From the NCBI GenBank assembly GCA_030674185.1, contig JAPXFY010000022.1, positions 39,216,130 to 39,280,129 of the forward strand: DNA of 64,000 nt, given 5' to 3'. The first letter of the stretch is position 1, and every line of letters begins with the position of its first letter. A program made the translations under genes and the position numbers. The notes under the pieces were generated by a model, which was not told where the DNA came from, ran no database searches, and saw only the letters and a list, made by a program, of their open reading frames with translations. This document shows, one piece after another, positions 1 to 10,249 of this stretch. The stretch is from Monoplex corrugatus (taxonomy: Eukaryota > Mollusca > Gastropoda > Littorinimorpha > Ranellidae).

Positions 1-165
1 CACACACACACACACACACACACACCTCATGTTATTCAAATTTATTAAGACTGATATCACATTTCATGTACTTCAAGAGTTCAATATGTCATACACACAC
101 ATACACACACGCATACACACACACATTCTGTGTTTTTCAAATTTATATACACACATGCACGCATG

Positions 166-254
<89 letters not shown>

Positions 255-867
255 GTCTACAAGCACATATGTGAACAGATGTTAAAAGAAATAACGAACG
301 AACACACACACACACATTCGTCTACAAGCACATATGTGAATACACGTTAAAAGAAATAACAAATGAACTCACACACACACAAATTGTGTTTTTCAAATTT
401 ACTGATGTCACATTTTGTGCACTTCAAAAAGTTGAATATTTCCTACACACACACACACGCACGCACGCATGCACGCACGCACGCACACACACACACACCT
501 TGTGTTTTTCAAATTTGTTAAGACTAATATCACATTTTGTGTACTTTAAAAGTTGAATATTTCTTACACACACATACACACATATGCGCGTGCACACACA
601 CACACACACCTTGTGTTCTTCAAATTTATTAAGACTGATATCACATTTCAGGAAAGCTGGAGGGAAAGAGAACACAAGGTAGACCCAGGGAGAAAATATT
701 AGATGGAATTGCAGGGTGGCTGAGGACAGAGAGGGTGGAAGATGTACTTGCAGCGACAAGGGATAGATTCATATGGAGAGCAACGATTGCCAATGCTATG
801 CGGCCGGGCACATGATGACGATGATGATATCACATTTTATGTAGGGGCCTACTTCAAAAGTTAAATA

Positions 868-960
<93 letters not shown>

Positions 961-1055
961 TTGTGTTCTTCAAACTTTATAAGACTGATAATACTGATAT
1001 CACATTTTGTGTACCTCAAAATTTGAATACCACAATATAACATATACATGATCAC
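1..1055. repeat. CA microsatellites in a higher-order array
   Basis: Long (CA)n tracts alternate with copies of an AT-rich core of about 70 bp (CTTGTGTTTTTCAAATTT ... GTGCACTTCAAAAGTTGAAT), seen around 35-85, 125-150, 382-450, 500-570, 610-650, 830-880 and 958-1035. The array is interrupted at 649-824 by a retrotransposon fragment. Open frames here only translate the dinucleotide repeat (poly Thr-His or Cys-Val), so no gene is called. Confidence 0.9.
649..824 (+). mobile_element. RTE-like LINE 3' end, short insertion
   Basis: It encodes the C-terminal peptide of the RTE-like family found elsewhere in the window (GKLEG/ESTR..PRE..ILDGLAGWLRTERVEDVL) and ends in (GATGAT)n. It is flanked by a perfect 13-bp target duplication TGATATCACATTT (636-648 and 825-837), so it is a discrete 5'-truncated insertion into the CA array. 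Confidence 0.85.
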
Positions 1056-1205
1056 ACTTTTGAGGACACCATCAATAACAGGACATTAACCCTTTGACTC
1101 CCGCACCCTATCCACCAGCTTCCTGCAGGAGTCAAAGAACTGGTGGATAGGGTGCAGGAGTCAAAGGGTTACGTCTTTGCTTTACTAGCATGGTTGACAA
1201 TACAG

Positions 1206-4200
1206 GATTATTATTATTATTATTAAGGGCATTTAGAGCGCCTAATCTTTCTGGAAAGCCCTAAGCGCTTACAAACTGTACAATACACATTACATCGAAC
1301 ATAGAAACATAGGCCTAATATAATTTTTATCATACATGGCGGACCTCTGTCACTCCATCCCACAAGCACATACACACCGTTAATAATATCAAATATTAGT
1401 ACCTACTCTCTGGCACACACACACATATCCTCCTCCCACCCCGAGACATATCTATAGGCGCACAGCAATAACATACACAGAAGCACGCTAGCGCGCAGAC
1501 AGCATAGCTCTTTTAGGTTAATAAATTTCAGAGAGGAAAGAGATGCGTTTTCAAGCCAGATTTAAATGACTGAAGACTTGTTTTGTGCCTCAGCGGGTAG
1601 GGAAGTGAATTCCATGAGAAAGGGGCTTGAAAAGAAAAGGATTGCTCACCATATGATTTTGTTCGAAAAGTTGGGATTCGAAATAAGCGGGTATCGGCTG
1701 AGGTACGAAGATGACGAGATGGAACGTATAGTTGAAGATATTCAGACAGGTAAGAGGGAATAGAATTGTCGAAGTATCTGAAGCACTGAACAGCAATTTT
1801 ATGTTGGATCCTTTTCAACACAGGTAACCAATGCAAGTCTTGGAGAAGAGGAGAGACATGCTGAAATTTGGAAGACCGAAATACTAGCCGAGCGGCATGG
1901 TTCTGTACTTTCTGAAGTTTGTCAAGGAGCTGTTTTGGGGAACCAGACAGAAGGGAATTACAATAGTCAAGACGAGAAAGAACAAAAGCACAAACTAATA
2001 TTTTAGTAGCTTCGAGAGTAAGGAGATGACGGATGGAACCTATTCTACGAAGTTCAAGGTAACAGACACGACAGATGTTTGAGACATGCTGCTGAAAGTT
2101 AAGAGTGTTGTCGATGGTGACACCTAGATTCTTAACTTTTTGGGAGAGGGTGATGTCTGTCCCATTCAGTGATATGGAAGATGGAATTAAGTCACAGTTG
2201 AGAAGTTTTTTAGGAGTAATGAAAATCATTTCAGTTTTGTCTTGGTTTAGTTGTAATTTGTTACAAGTCACCCAGTCTTTCACGTCGGAAATGCAGGCTT
2301 TAGTGGTTTGTACGATGTTGTTTACATTAGAGATGGGACCAGAATTGTAAATTTGATTGTCATCTGAGAAGCTATGATGTGATACAGAATGGCGGAGAAT
2401 AATATTTGCGAGAGGCTGCGTGTACAAAACAAAGAGAACTGGACCCAGGACGGATCCTTGAGGAACGCCATATCTGAGGGCTGAGGGAGGTGAGGGCAAG
2501 CCATTTACAGATACAGTCTGTGTGCGGTCAGAGAGATATGACTGAAACCAGGAGAGAGCGGAGCCAGAAATTCCGTAGCAGTTGTGGAGGCGCCAAAGCA
2601 GTATCTCATGGTCTATAGTGTCGAAGGCAGCAGACAAATCTAAGAGAGAGAGAAGAGAAATGTCACCATCATCAAGGGATGTCAGAAGATCGTTCACAAT
2701 TTTCAATAAAGCAGTTTCAGTGCTATGTCCTGATCTATATGCTGACTGATTGGGATATAATAAATGGTTTGATTCAAGATGTTCTAGAAGTTGGTGTAAA
2801 ATAATTTTTTCAGTTACCTTGGAAAGAAAGGGGAGATTGGAGACAGGCCGGTAGTTTTTGAGAATATCTGGATCAAGAGAAGGTTTCTTTAGGAGAGGTT
2901 TGACAATAGCTGATTTGAATGAGCTTGGGAAGATGCCTGACACCAGTGAATGATTGATGACAGATGTAAAGAATGGGAGTAGAGTATCCAAACATTGTGT
3001 CAAAACAGAAGCCGGGAGGGGGTCTAATTCACTGGTTTTGATAGCAGAATCCTTGATAGTTTTCTTCACAAAAGACTCAGAGACAGGCTGAAAGGATGTC
3101 AGTGGACAGCCAGAGAAGGTTGGTTCAGGCATTGAAAGCGGAGGGGTATTTTGCGAATCGAGACTATCACGAATGTCAAAAAGTTTCCCATTAAAGAAGT
3201 TAGAGAATGCTAGAGGAAGGTCAGCAGGTGGAACATGAGAAGGTATAGGGCTGTTTTTAGTTTTACAGAGAAGAGTGTTAGTAATGTTGAAGAGCTGTTT
3301 AAAAGTTGTGGCAGACGTAATTTTAGCATTATAGAATGAAACCTTTGCACTATGGACAAGTTTATCAAATGCTTTCTTTGCAGACTGGAAGGATTGTTTA
3401 TGCACAGTTGATTTGTGTTTGATCATCCGTCTCTCAGCACGTCTTCTCTCACGCCTGGCAGCCTGGAGCTGAGGTCCAGCGGCAGCATACCAGGGTGAAG
3501 GGGGACGATGAGAGACCTTCCTTTGGGTGGTTGGAGCATGCTGATCGAGGCAATTGCGGAGGACAGCGTCAAGATCGTCGGCAGAAGTTGGCTGAGAATT
3601 GAGGAGTTGGGAATGGAGGTTGCTGTTGAACGATGGAAAGTCGATGGTTGACAGGTTTCTGGCCATGACGTAGATTTGACGTGGAGGAGGTTTTGATAGT
3701 TGAAGTTGGCTCAGGATGCAGTAGTGGTCAGAAGGGAGAGTTTGAATGACATGAGTGGACTGGAGGATATTGTCACTGTCTCTGTGTACAAGCCAGTCTA
3801 GTGTATGTCCTTTAATGTGGGTTGGAGTTTGGATGGCTTGAGTTAGGTCGAAGGTGTTGAGTAACTCGGTAGTCTTTGCAGTCAGATTGTTGGAGGGTAC
3901 GTCGTAGTGGATGTTGAAGTCGCCGGTCAGAATTAAAGATCCTTTCAGATTGTTGCAGTATTCTAAGAGGTCATGAAATTGGTCAACAAAATCAGAGTCA
4001 GACAGATGGTTCTTTCTGTTTGGTGGTGGTCTGTAGAGGCAGAAAATGTGGGCGCAAGATTGAGGAAAAGACAGAGTCAGTTGTACAAGTTCAAATGAGG
4101 AGTGGTGGAAGGGAAAGCCGGACACAGTAGAAACATATGGCAGAAGGGGAGAAGCAATGACGAGAGCGATGCCACCTCCACGGGATGACCGTGGGAAAGA

Positions 4201-4699
4201 GAATGTCTTAAATCCCGGAGGTGCCAGATCCTTCACTTTCGGTTCATCACCCTCAGATTTGAACCACGTTTCGGTGACACAGAAAATGTCAACATTGTGT
4301 TCAGTAATGAAGTAATTCATAGCTGACCGTTTCACTTTCGGGCAAGCAGACTGAGCATTGAAGATAGCTAGGTTCATGGATGTTGCATTGTGAGAAGTGG
4401 CAGCAGCAGGAAGAAGAGGAATGTCAATCAAATTTCTGACATTGACTGAAGGTTTGGTGTCGACACATGGAGAAGAATTGTCCAGTTTCAGTGGCAGATT
4501 CGAAGTTGTAGGGTGATAAACTTCATGCACCTGTGGATTTTTAGTATCATGTTGGCCAAATCTGGAGCTTAACACAGTTATTTTTCTTTGTTTTCGGCGT
4601 CCACCTCTGTGGGTACGTGTTTTCGGAAGATGGTAGCCAATGCCAAGATTCTTGATGGCAGAGACAGCAGAGGGCTTCAGAGTTGAAGGGGTTACGACC
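1206..4699 (-). mobile_element. L2/CR1-like LINE, 5' truncated, long ORF
   Basis: On the minus strand the element ends in (TAA)n at 1206-1226, preceded by a GCGCT-type 3' UTR typical of L2 elements. The upstream limit is the junction with the foldback element near 4699. It carries one long open frame (see the CDS). The 5' UTR and any ORF1 are missing, so it is 5' truncated. Confidence 0.85.
1528..4575 (-). CDS. L2/CR1-like endonuclease-reverse transcriptase ORF
   Basis: About 1015 residues. The N-terminal third is an APE-type endonuclease (NAQSACPK, TETWF, GGG(I)AL, LTGDFNIH, SDHY). The centre is a reverse transcriptase (NYRPVSNLPFLSKVTEKI, SAYRSGHSTETAL, LDLSAAFDTIDH, YGVPQGSVLGPVLF). The C-terminus is the usual L2 tail (RLDYCNSLLSG, LHWLPVLKRI, SFSFQAPFSWNSLP, FKSGLKTHLF). 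The stop is at 1528-1530. The frame stays open upstream of 4575 to the element's truncated edge near 4699 (GYHLPKTRTHRGGRRK), so 4575 is not a true start. The catalytic box reads FSDD instead of the usual YADD; both aspartates remain. It has no stops or frameshifts, which suggests a young copy, although the changed box may reduce activity. Confidence 0.9.
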   Translation of the reverse strand: MLSSRFGQHDTKNPQVHEVYHPTTSNLPLKLDNSSPCVDTKPSVNVRNLIDIPLLPAAATSHNATSMNLAIFNAQSACPKVKRSAMNYFITEHNVDIFCVTETWFKSEGDEPKVKDLAPPGFKTFSFPRSSRGGGIALVIASPLLPYVSTVSGFPFHHSSFELVQLTLSFPQSCAHIFCLYRPPPNRKNHLSDSDFVDQFHDLLEYCNNLKGSLILTGDFNIHYDVPSNNLTAKTTELLNTFDLTQAIQTPTHIKGHTLDWLVHRDSDNILQSTHVIQTLPSDHYCILSQLQLSKPPPRQIYVMARNLSTIDFPSFNSNLHSQLLNSQPTSADDLDAVLRNCLDQHAPTTQRKVSHRPPSPWYAAAGPQLQAARRERRRAERRMIKHKSTVHKQSFQSAKKAFDKLVHSAKVSFYNAKITSATTFKQLFNITNTLLCKTKNSPIPSHVPPADLPLAFSNFFNGKLFDIRDSLDSQNTPPLSMPEPTFSGCPLTSFQPVSESFVKKTIKDSAIKTSELDPLPASVLTQCLDTLLPFFTSVINHSLVSGIFPSSFKSAIVKPLLKKPSLDPDILKNYRPVSNLPFLSKVTEKIILHQLLEHLESNHLLYPNQSAYRSGHSTETALLKIVNDLLTSLDDGDISLLSLLDLSAAFDTIDHEILLWRLHNCYGISGSALSWFQSYLSDRTQTVSVNGLPSPPSALRYGVPQGSVLGPVLFVLYTQPLANIILRHSVSHHSFSDDNQIYNSGPISNVNNIVQTTKACISDVKDWVTCNKLQLNQDKTEMIFITPKKLLNCDLIPSSISLNGTDITLSQKVKNLGVTIDNTLNFQQHVSNICRVCYLELRRIGSIRHLLTLEATKILVCAFVLSRLDYCNSLLSGSPKQLLDKLQKVQNHAARLVFRSSKFQHVSPLLQDLHWLPVLKRIQHKIAVQCFRYFDNSIPSYLSEYLQLYVPSRHLRTSADTRLFRIPTFRTKSYGEQSFSFQAPFSWNSLPYPLRHKTSLQSFKSGLKTHLFPL

Positions 4700-4729
4700 A
4701 GGACAGGGTGCCGGGAGTCAAAGGGTTAA

Positions 4730-5580
4730 TCAAATATCATTATATTGCACTCCAATGATAGGTGACAGTCCAGTGATATTCCTACAGATATGAATTATGC
4801 CTGAAGTAGTATCTTTTAATATTTCAGAAAGTCTTCGGACAGGTGTTGTTGTCAAGTGGATAAATATTGGATATTCAATCAAAAGGTCAGGGTCCAGTCC
4901 ATTGAGACACTGTCACCTTTTTCCGATATCCCAGGTCAACATGTGTGCAGACCCCCAGTGTCTAAACTCCCTTTACTTGTACATGTATGTAGAATATCAA
5001 ATATGCGTGTTAGGGATCATGTGAGTCATGTCAGAGGCCACTTTACAGAAACCTGAAAACATCTGCATATGTATGCAGAATATTAAACATGCATGTTAGA
5101 GATTATGTAAGTTGTGTCAGTGGCCAGCTTATGGAAATCTGAAAACATTTGAATATGTATGCAGAATATTAAACATGTTTTGTTAGAGATTATGTAAGTT
5201 ATGTCAATGGATGGCTTATGGAAATCTGAAAACATTTGTATATGTATGTAGAATATTAAACATGCTTTGTTAGAGATTATGTAAGTCATGTCAGTGGATG
5301 GCTTATGGAAATCTGAAAACATTTATATATATGTATGTTAAATATGCACATTAGAGATTATGTAATTTGTAAGTCGTGTCAATGGCCATCCTACGGAAAC
5401 CTGAAAACATTTGTATAAGTACACAAAATATTAAATATGCATGTTAGAGATTATGTAAGTTGTGTCAGTGGATCTATCCCAGGACCTTCTGATTGAAAGT
5501 TCAAGGTTTACCCACTTAAATACCATGCCCATCAGATGAACGGAGGCCTCCCACTGAGGTGAAAAGTACTGTTGTTTGAC
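4730..5580. repeat. Family E SINE-like copy with ~85-bp tandem repeat
   Basis: About 5045-5480 holds five diverged tandem copies of an 80-90-bp unit (ATGCAGAATATTAAACATGC ... GAGATTATGTAAGT ... GGAAATCTGAAAACATTT). The same core occurs once at about 7040-7160, 13980-14170 and 45780-45870, so the array grew from one SINE-like copy. No gene is seen. This stretch is also the 3' flank of the minus-strand zinc-finger gene. Confidence 0.75.
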
Positions 5581-5582
5581 AG

Positions 5583-6855
5583 CTATGCGGTATTGCCATG
5601 GAGCTGTGCCTGGTGGTGCCTCAAGTTCTTCAGGTCTTTGTAGGCCTTGCCACACTGCTGACAAACATGAGGTTTGTGGGGACTGTGGGTCAGCTGGTGT
5701 CGCTTGTAGCACGTGTAGTCCTTGAATGTCTTGCTACACTCCCCACAGCTGAACGGTCGCACCCCAGAGTGAACACGTCGGTGAGAGATCAGACCGCTCA
5801 GATGTTTGTACGACGCCGAGCATTCCGAACATTGGAACGGACGCTGGTCGGAGTGAGAGCGAGCGTGTTCTTTGAGCGTCTTGGTGTTGAAGAAGGCTTT
5901 GCCGCACACTTCACAGATGAAAGATCGAACGCCCGTGTGCGTCTGCATGTGGTCTTTGAGAGTGTGTGAGTCGGCATAAGCCTTGCCACAGGAAGCGCAC
6001 ACAAACGGTTTCTCTCCGCTGTGAGACAACAGATGCCGCTTGAGATGGGACGAGTCCCCGAACAAACGATGACATTGTTTACACTGGTAGCGAGGGCTTC
6101 GCTCTTTGCTGACATCGTGAAGTCGCTGATGTCGGACCAGGGAACTGGCACGCAAATAAGACACCCCACATTGATGACACACGTGAGATTTTCCCCGGGG
6201 AGATTTAGAACTGTCACTATCATCAGCATGACACTGAAGATGCAGACGTAAAGTCCATGATGTGAAGAACGTCTTTGAACACTGGGGGCATGTGTGAGGC
6301 TTGAAGCCAGCATGGACCTGCAGATGTTGTTTGAGGGCTTTAGCATCAGCGTACCCTTTACGACACAGGGGACAAGCGTGAGGTTTCACACCGCTATGTG
6401 ACAGCAGGTGTCTCTTAAAGCTGAAGCTGTTTCTGAACGACTTAGGACACAGCTTACATGGGTAGGGGGCCAAACCAGAATGAACACTACTATGTTTCTT
6501 TAGTTCGTACTTGTCGCGAAAAGTCTTCCCACATTCTGAACAGGCATGCGGCGAGGTTCCCACCTCGTGAAGCTTTTTGTGTCGAGACAGCGAGCTGGCC
6601 TGCTGGTAGGTGACGCCACACGTCGGACAAGAGTAGCGTTTGCCGTTGGTGGTGGTCGTGGGTGGTCTCCCCTCTCCCTTGTCAGTGTGCGTCTTCAGAT
6701 GGACGTTCAGCTTCTTGGAGTTGATGAAGGCCTTGCCACATTGGTGACAGACCCAGCTTTTCGGGTTGGGGGAGTGGGTCAGCTGGTGCTCCTTCAGGGA
6801 GGTGGCGTGGACGTAGGCCTTGCCGCATTCCTGACACTGATGAGGCTTCTCACCA
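5583..6855 (-). CDS. C2H2 zinc-finger gene, last exon (14 fingers)
   Basis: Terminal coding exon of the minus-strand zinc-finger gene. The 3' splice site is TTCCCAG/TGGTGAGAAG, so coding starts at 6855, and the stop is at 5583-5585. An ATG at about 6878 lies inside the intron and is not the start. It enters in phase 2: AG from the upstream exon plus T makes Ser and rebuilds the linker HSGEKPHQC exactly. I count 14 C2H2 fingers, most joined by TGEKP-like linkers or degenerate ones. The fingers repeat in blocks: GVSYLRASSLVRH, then HLKRHLLSH, then AYADSHTLKDH, then AFFNTKTLKEH, with an earlier set of the same order, which suggests block duplication. The predicted role is a nuclear DNA-binding protein; the target is unknown. 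The protein ends GNTA with no C-terminal effector domain. Confidence 0.92.
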
Positions 6856-7269
6856 CTGGGAACACACAGAAAACACATTTACAATAATGCAACACACAGA
6901 CAAACAAAAAATTAAATACAAACATGAATGACAGGTGTTGGAGTCGAGTGGGTAAGATGTCAAACTTAACTGGAAGGTCTGGTGTTCGATCCTCTCCTGG
7001 TGGGTAAGGTATGGAGAGATTTTTCCAACCTTTCAAGTCAACATGTATGTATACATGCTCATACCTAAACAGCAGAATATGCAAAACATCAAGTATGTAT
7101 ATAAAAGATCCTGTAAGTCATGACAGTGTCCTGTGACTTGAGGAGACATGAAAACACCTGGCATGCATAACCACCAAGGACATAGTATGCCCACTGTGAA
7201 GTACCATATCAGTATACCACTTGCATCTGAGAAAAATTTAAACACTTGATATTTTTTGTGTGTGTTATT

Positions 7270-7785
7270 TTTGTTTACAGCCCAGCCGACTGCGTACAGC
7301 CATATCAGGGCCATAACTGTTTCAAAACAATACAACACTTCAACAGGTAAGGAGATGCCTCTGATGTTGACCAATCTGTCCAACTTATCACACAAGGAAT
7401 TTAAAAAATAAACCTGAATAAAAATTTAAACATACCTAGGGACACCAAAACATACATAAAAACTGGCATAAATTACCTAAAATTGCTTCTGCATATCTCA
7501 CTTCCTTAAAGCCAAAAATGCACTTAAAGACATGCATCCAATTATCAATCCTGAGAAAAAGTATGCAAGACTTTATCGAACGCATACAGGTGAATTGACC
7601 AGTAAGGCAGAAAATGATAGGAAGAAATGACAGAAAGCAAAGGAACAAGGCAGAAACAAACAGAGTGACAGAAAAAAGGAAATTTCTAGCACAGAACTTC
7701 CCGAAGGTGTGCAAAATATTTATGCTGAAAGAGCCCCCGGCATCCCCACAAGGGGTAACAAAAAAGTGCAAGGTCCTCATTCATT
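7270..7785 (-). mobile_element. Family A SINE-like repeat
   Basis: Copy of the most frequent interspersed repeat here (about 590 bp). Its hallmarks in the sense direction are GGGGATGCCGGGGGCTCTTTC, GTCCATTCACCTGTATGTG, GGGTACATGTATTAAGTGC and a 3' end TATAGCCCTGATATGGCTC ... GGGCTTTAAACAACAATAAC. It lies in the last intron of the zinc-finger gene, in the sense direction relative to that gene. Confidence 0.85.
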
Positions 7786-7894
7786 CAAAATGTTAAAACA
7801 ACAATGATAAACCAGTCAGTGAACCGACTAAGCTTCATACATAATACGACATATAAGAATTCTATCAAGTGTACACATAAATAACATAACAAGC

Positions 7895-8236
7895 GGGGAG
7901 AAGAGTGGCAGAATAGTTCGGACATTCACCTGCCAATAATTAAACTCGAGGTTCCAGGGTTCACTCCCCATAGAGGCCTCGACTTTTCTCCTCAGTTTGA
8001 CTGGAAAAACAAACTGAGTGTCTAGTCCTTTGGAAGGGGATGAAAAATGAGTTGGACCCGTGTGTCTTCTGGCTGCACGTGCCAAAGATCCCATGGCAGT
8101 TGAAAATTGTGAAGAGCAGGGCACTGCCCAGCTGCCTTGGTATAAAACATTGGAGAGATAAGTTGATTTCCCAGGTCCCACCCCTTGAAGACCAATCAGC
8201 CTTCTTGCCTTTCTGAAGTCTTGGTAGAAAAAAAAT
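7895..8236 (+). mobile_element. Family G SINE-like repeat
   Basis: About 340 bp, nearly collinear with 37495-37845 (shared ACTCGAGGTTCCAGGGTT, AGAGGCCTCGACTTTTCTCC, TCCTTTGGAAGGGGA, CAGCTGCC.TGGTATAAAA, CCTTCTTGCCTTTCTGAAGT). A decayed third copy is near 21880-21975. No coding capacity is seen. Confidence 0.8.
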
Positions 8237-8334
8237 TTGAATGTGAATATGAATTTGAAGCAAGAGAGAGGGAATGGGTGCTGCCCTCGTGGTGCTGGCC
8301 CTGGGAAAAGTTGAGGTCTCTGCCATCTCATACC

Positions 8335-9300
8335 CTATGACCTCAGGGTTGTGGAACTATCTAGATAGGACCTCAGGACCTGGTCAGCTCATGGGTTTAT
8401 ATGCAGGCTTAACTCTTTGAAGACGTAATATAGTTACCTTGCACAACCACTGTGGACGCGATCAACGGGACCTGCCACAACCCTTGGAGATGCACGATTT
8501 TGGGTTTTTTTCAAAAAATTCTCAAAAATACAGATTTTACAGCACAAGAACATATTTTATATCAAAATAAAATTCAATTTACGCTCTTTGAGCTGAAGCT
8601 ACATACAAGGACAATACATCTATTCTATTTACCTTCCTAGAAGGTGAAATGGGATAGGGTTTTGGCTCTGGGAAAGAAGTTTTTGATTGACAGTAATCCA
8701 ACACATAAAGTCAGTAAAACACCCATTCTTGACCAGGTAATCCAGAAATCCAGGTAATCACAAGTCCTTGGTATGACCAGAAGATATAAAAGAACAAACA
8801 CAGCTTTGTTTTCACACAGGTGAAGCAGCAAAATGATTATGACGATACTTGAAGAAGAAGAAGAAGAAGAAGAAAGCCTAAATGTCGCCATTTTGGTGCA
8901 AGGACGGTCACTCCGGTTGGTTTGGATAAAGGCAAAAACTGTAACTAATCAGGATAAAATCGATGCAAGGGAAGTAACAAACACTTCAGAAGATACCAAA
9001 GAGTGTTCCTATATGTGTAGTTAGTTCCCCTAGACCAGCGACTAGCTTCCATCTATTTTTTAAAACCGGAGCGGAATATCCGCTATCACGTTCTATCTAA
9101 TGGTTTGGCCAGCTGCAGCGGAATGTCCGCTGTCACGTCTCTAATGGTATGGCCAGCTGTTACGTCTCCAAAGAGTTAAGGCTTGTGCCGTGATCATTCT
9201 GGATCTTCTTCATCACATGGCACCTGTGAGTTAGTGCATATGGAATTCATTCCAAATGTGGAGACATTATCTTGAGAAATTGAAACTGAAACCAAAACTA
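8335..9300 (+). mobile_element. Family D SINE-like repeat, split by a MITE
   Basis: The left part 8340-8412 (GGACCTCAGGACCTGG.CAGCTC) and right part 9176-9300 (GGCTTGTGCCGTGATCATTC ... GAGAAATTGAAACTGAAACC) join into the same sequence seen uninterrupted at 15395-15545, 28085-28255 and 46745-46885. The insert sits exactly at a TTAA that is single in the uninterrupted copies. Confidence 0.88.
8413..9175. mobile_element. TTAA-inserted MITE, 763 bp
   Basis: It begins CTCTTTGAAGACGTAA and ends with the inverse of CTCTTTGGAGACGTAA (15 of 16 bases match), and is bounded by TTAA duplications at 8409-8412 and 9176-9179. TTAA targeting with a C(T/C)CTTTG end is the pattern of piggyBac-type transposons; assignment to that superfamily is inference. 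It contains a (GAA)n tract near 8850, two GCGGAATATCCGC-like palindromes near 9071 and 9117, and no transposase. Confidence 0.85.
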
Positions 9301-9319
9301 ACAAGCAAACCCCCTACTT

Positions 9320-9400
9320 CTTCCTCCCTCCACGCGTACACATACTCCCTTCTAAAACACACACCACACACACTCCCATCACACATCCACATACACTCCT

Positions 9401-9452
<52 letters not shown>

Positions 9453-9513
9453 ACCCCCCACCCCCACATGCACAGTCATATATGCATGTACACACACACA
9501 TACATATACACAC
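9320..9513. repeat. CA microsatellite abutting a 5' splice site
   Basis: On the minus strand this is the start of the intron after the 9514-9679 exon. Within about 15 bases of the splice site the intron becomes (TG)n, about 60 bp long and broken by a G-rich run. No gene. Confidence 0.85.
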
Positions 9514-9679
9514 CTGTGTGAAACCAGGTGTCTTTTGAGGTGTGTGATTTCTTTGAAGCCACGCCCACACTGAGGGCAGAGATAAGGTGTGTGGCCTGTG
9601 TGCGTACGCAGGTGAGCCCTGAGGTTGCTGCTGCTGCGAAACGTGGATGGACAATTGGGGCACTGATAAGGTTTGGCTC
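9514..9679 (-). CDS. C2H2 zinc-finger gene, exon with two fingers
   Basis: Internal exon of the minus-strand zinc-finger gene. The acceptor is CTGTTTGCAG/GAGCC and the donor CACACAG/GTGTGT. It encodes two fingers: CPNCPSTFRSSSNLRAHLRTH and CPQCGRGFKEITHLKRHLVSH. It enters in phase 1: G from the upstream exon plus GA gives Gly, making THTGAKPYQC. It leaves in phase 2 into the last exon, making SHSGEKPHQC. Both junctions fall exactly in inter-finger linkers, which strongly supports this three-exon chain. The 166-bp length is consistent with the phases. Confidence 0.9.
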
Positions 9680-9749
9680 CTGCAAACAGAGGGGAAAACA
9701 GTATATATATGGTTCACTATCATGGTTGATAAAATCCAACCTAGCACTT

Positions 9750-10245
9750 TATTTATTTGTGTAACCTCATGTGGGATCTCAGGCCAAAGTCTGAGGCACA
9801 CAGGCGGCCGCATACTGGACGCTCAATATAATGCTCTGCATAGTTAGTTCTGGCCTTTATTGCTGCACGCTTTTCCACTTTCATGAGCTTCTGTTCCCTC
9901 GCAAATAGCCTGCCTCCATTTGTGGTCCATGATTACCCATTGTTCTTCATCAATGTCAGATTTCTGGAGTGATTTTTTCACGGTGTCTTTGTAGCGAAGC
10001 TTTGGTTGTCCTCTTGGTCAATGGCCCTTTGTCAGTTTACCGTAGAAGAGCCGCTTTGGAAGCCTGCTATCCTGCATGCGCATGAGATGTCCAGACCATC
10101 TTAGCTGAACTGTGTTAGCAGTGCATCTATGCTTGGCATCTGGGCTTGCAAAAGTACATTTACGTTTGAGACTGTTGTACCATTTGATGTTTAAAATAGG
10201 TCGGAGGCAGTGCTGGTGAAACTGATCCAGAAGCTTGACCTGCCT
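9750..10245 (-). mobile_element. RTE-like LINE remnant, C-terminal part
   Basis: The minus-strand translation, with stops, reads LLDQFHQHCLRPILNIKWYN, LRWSGHLMRMQDSRLPKRLFYGKLTKG, RGQPKLRYKDTVKKSLQ, ending in a C..C zinc-knuckle-like region. This is the same type of C-terminus as the larger RTE-like element at 24040-28075. It is decayed and truncated. Confidence 0.7.
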
Positions 10246-10249
10246 ACAG

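Larger units (their letters stand above)
1090..4725. mobile_element. TTAA foldback element split by an L2-like LINE
   Basis: The left part (1090-1205) begins after TTAA with CCCTTTGACTCCCGCACCC and contains an internal palindrome. The right terminus (about 4700-4725) ends GGGAGTCAAAGGG before TTAA. The intervening 3.5 kb is an L2-like LINE, so the LINE jumped into an older foldback. The ends match the other foldback copies in the window. Confidence 0.7.

Noticed and set aside
1..760. Several 60-110-codon ORFs on both strands in the first kilobase
   Set aside because: They translate (CA)n or (GT)n and contain only Thr-His or Cys-Val runs; the same holds for 9267-9500, 14101-15130, 18000-18260, 36960-37705, 38735-39860, 48537-49400, 51067-51810 and 53657-54063.
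6855..6878. ATG at about 6878 as start of the 14-finger protein
   Set aside because: It lies upstream of a clear TTCCCAG/TGG acceptor that restores the finger linker when joined to the 9514-9679 exon.
5598..6887. Plus-strand ORFs of up to 123 codons opposite the 14-finger exon, and a 182-codon minus ORF in another frame
   Set aside because: They are shadows of the C2H2 array; no splice or domain support.
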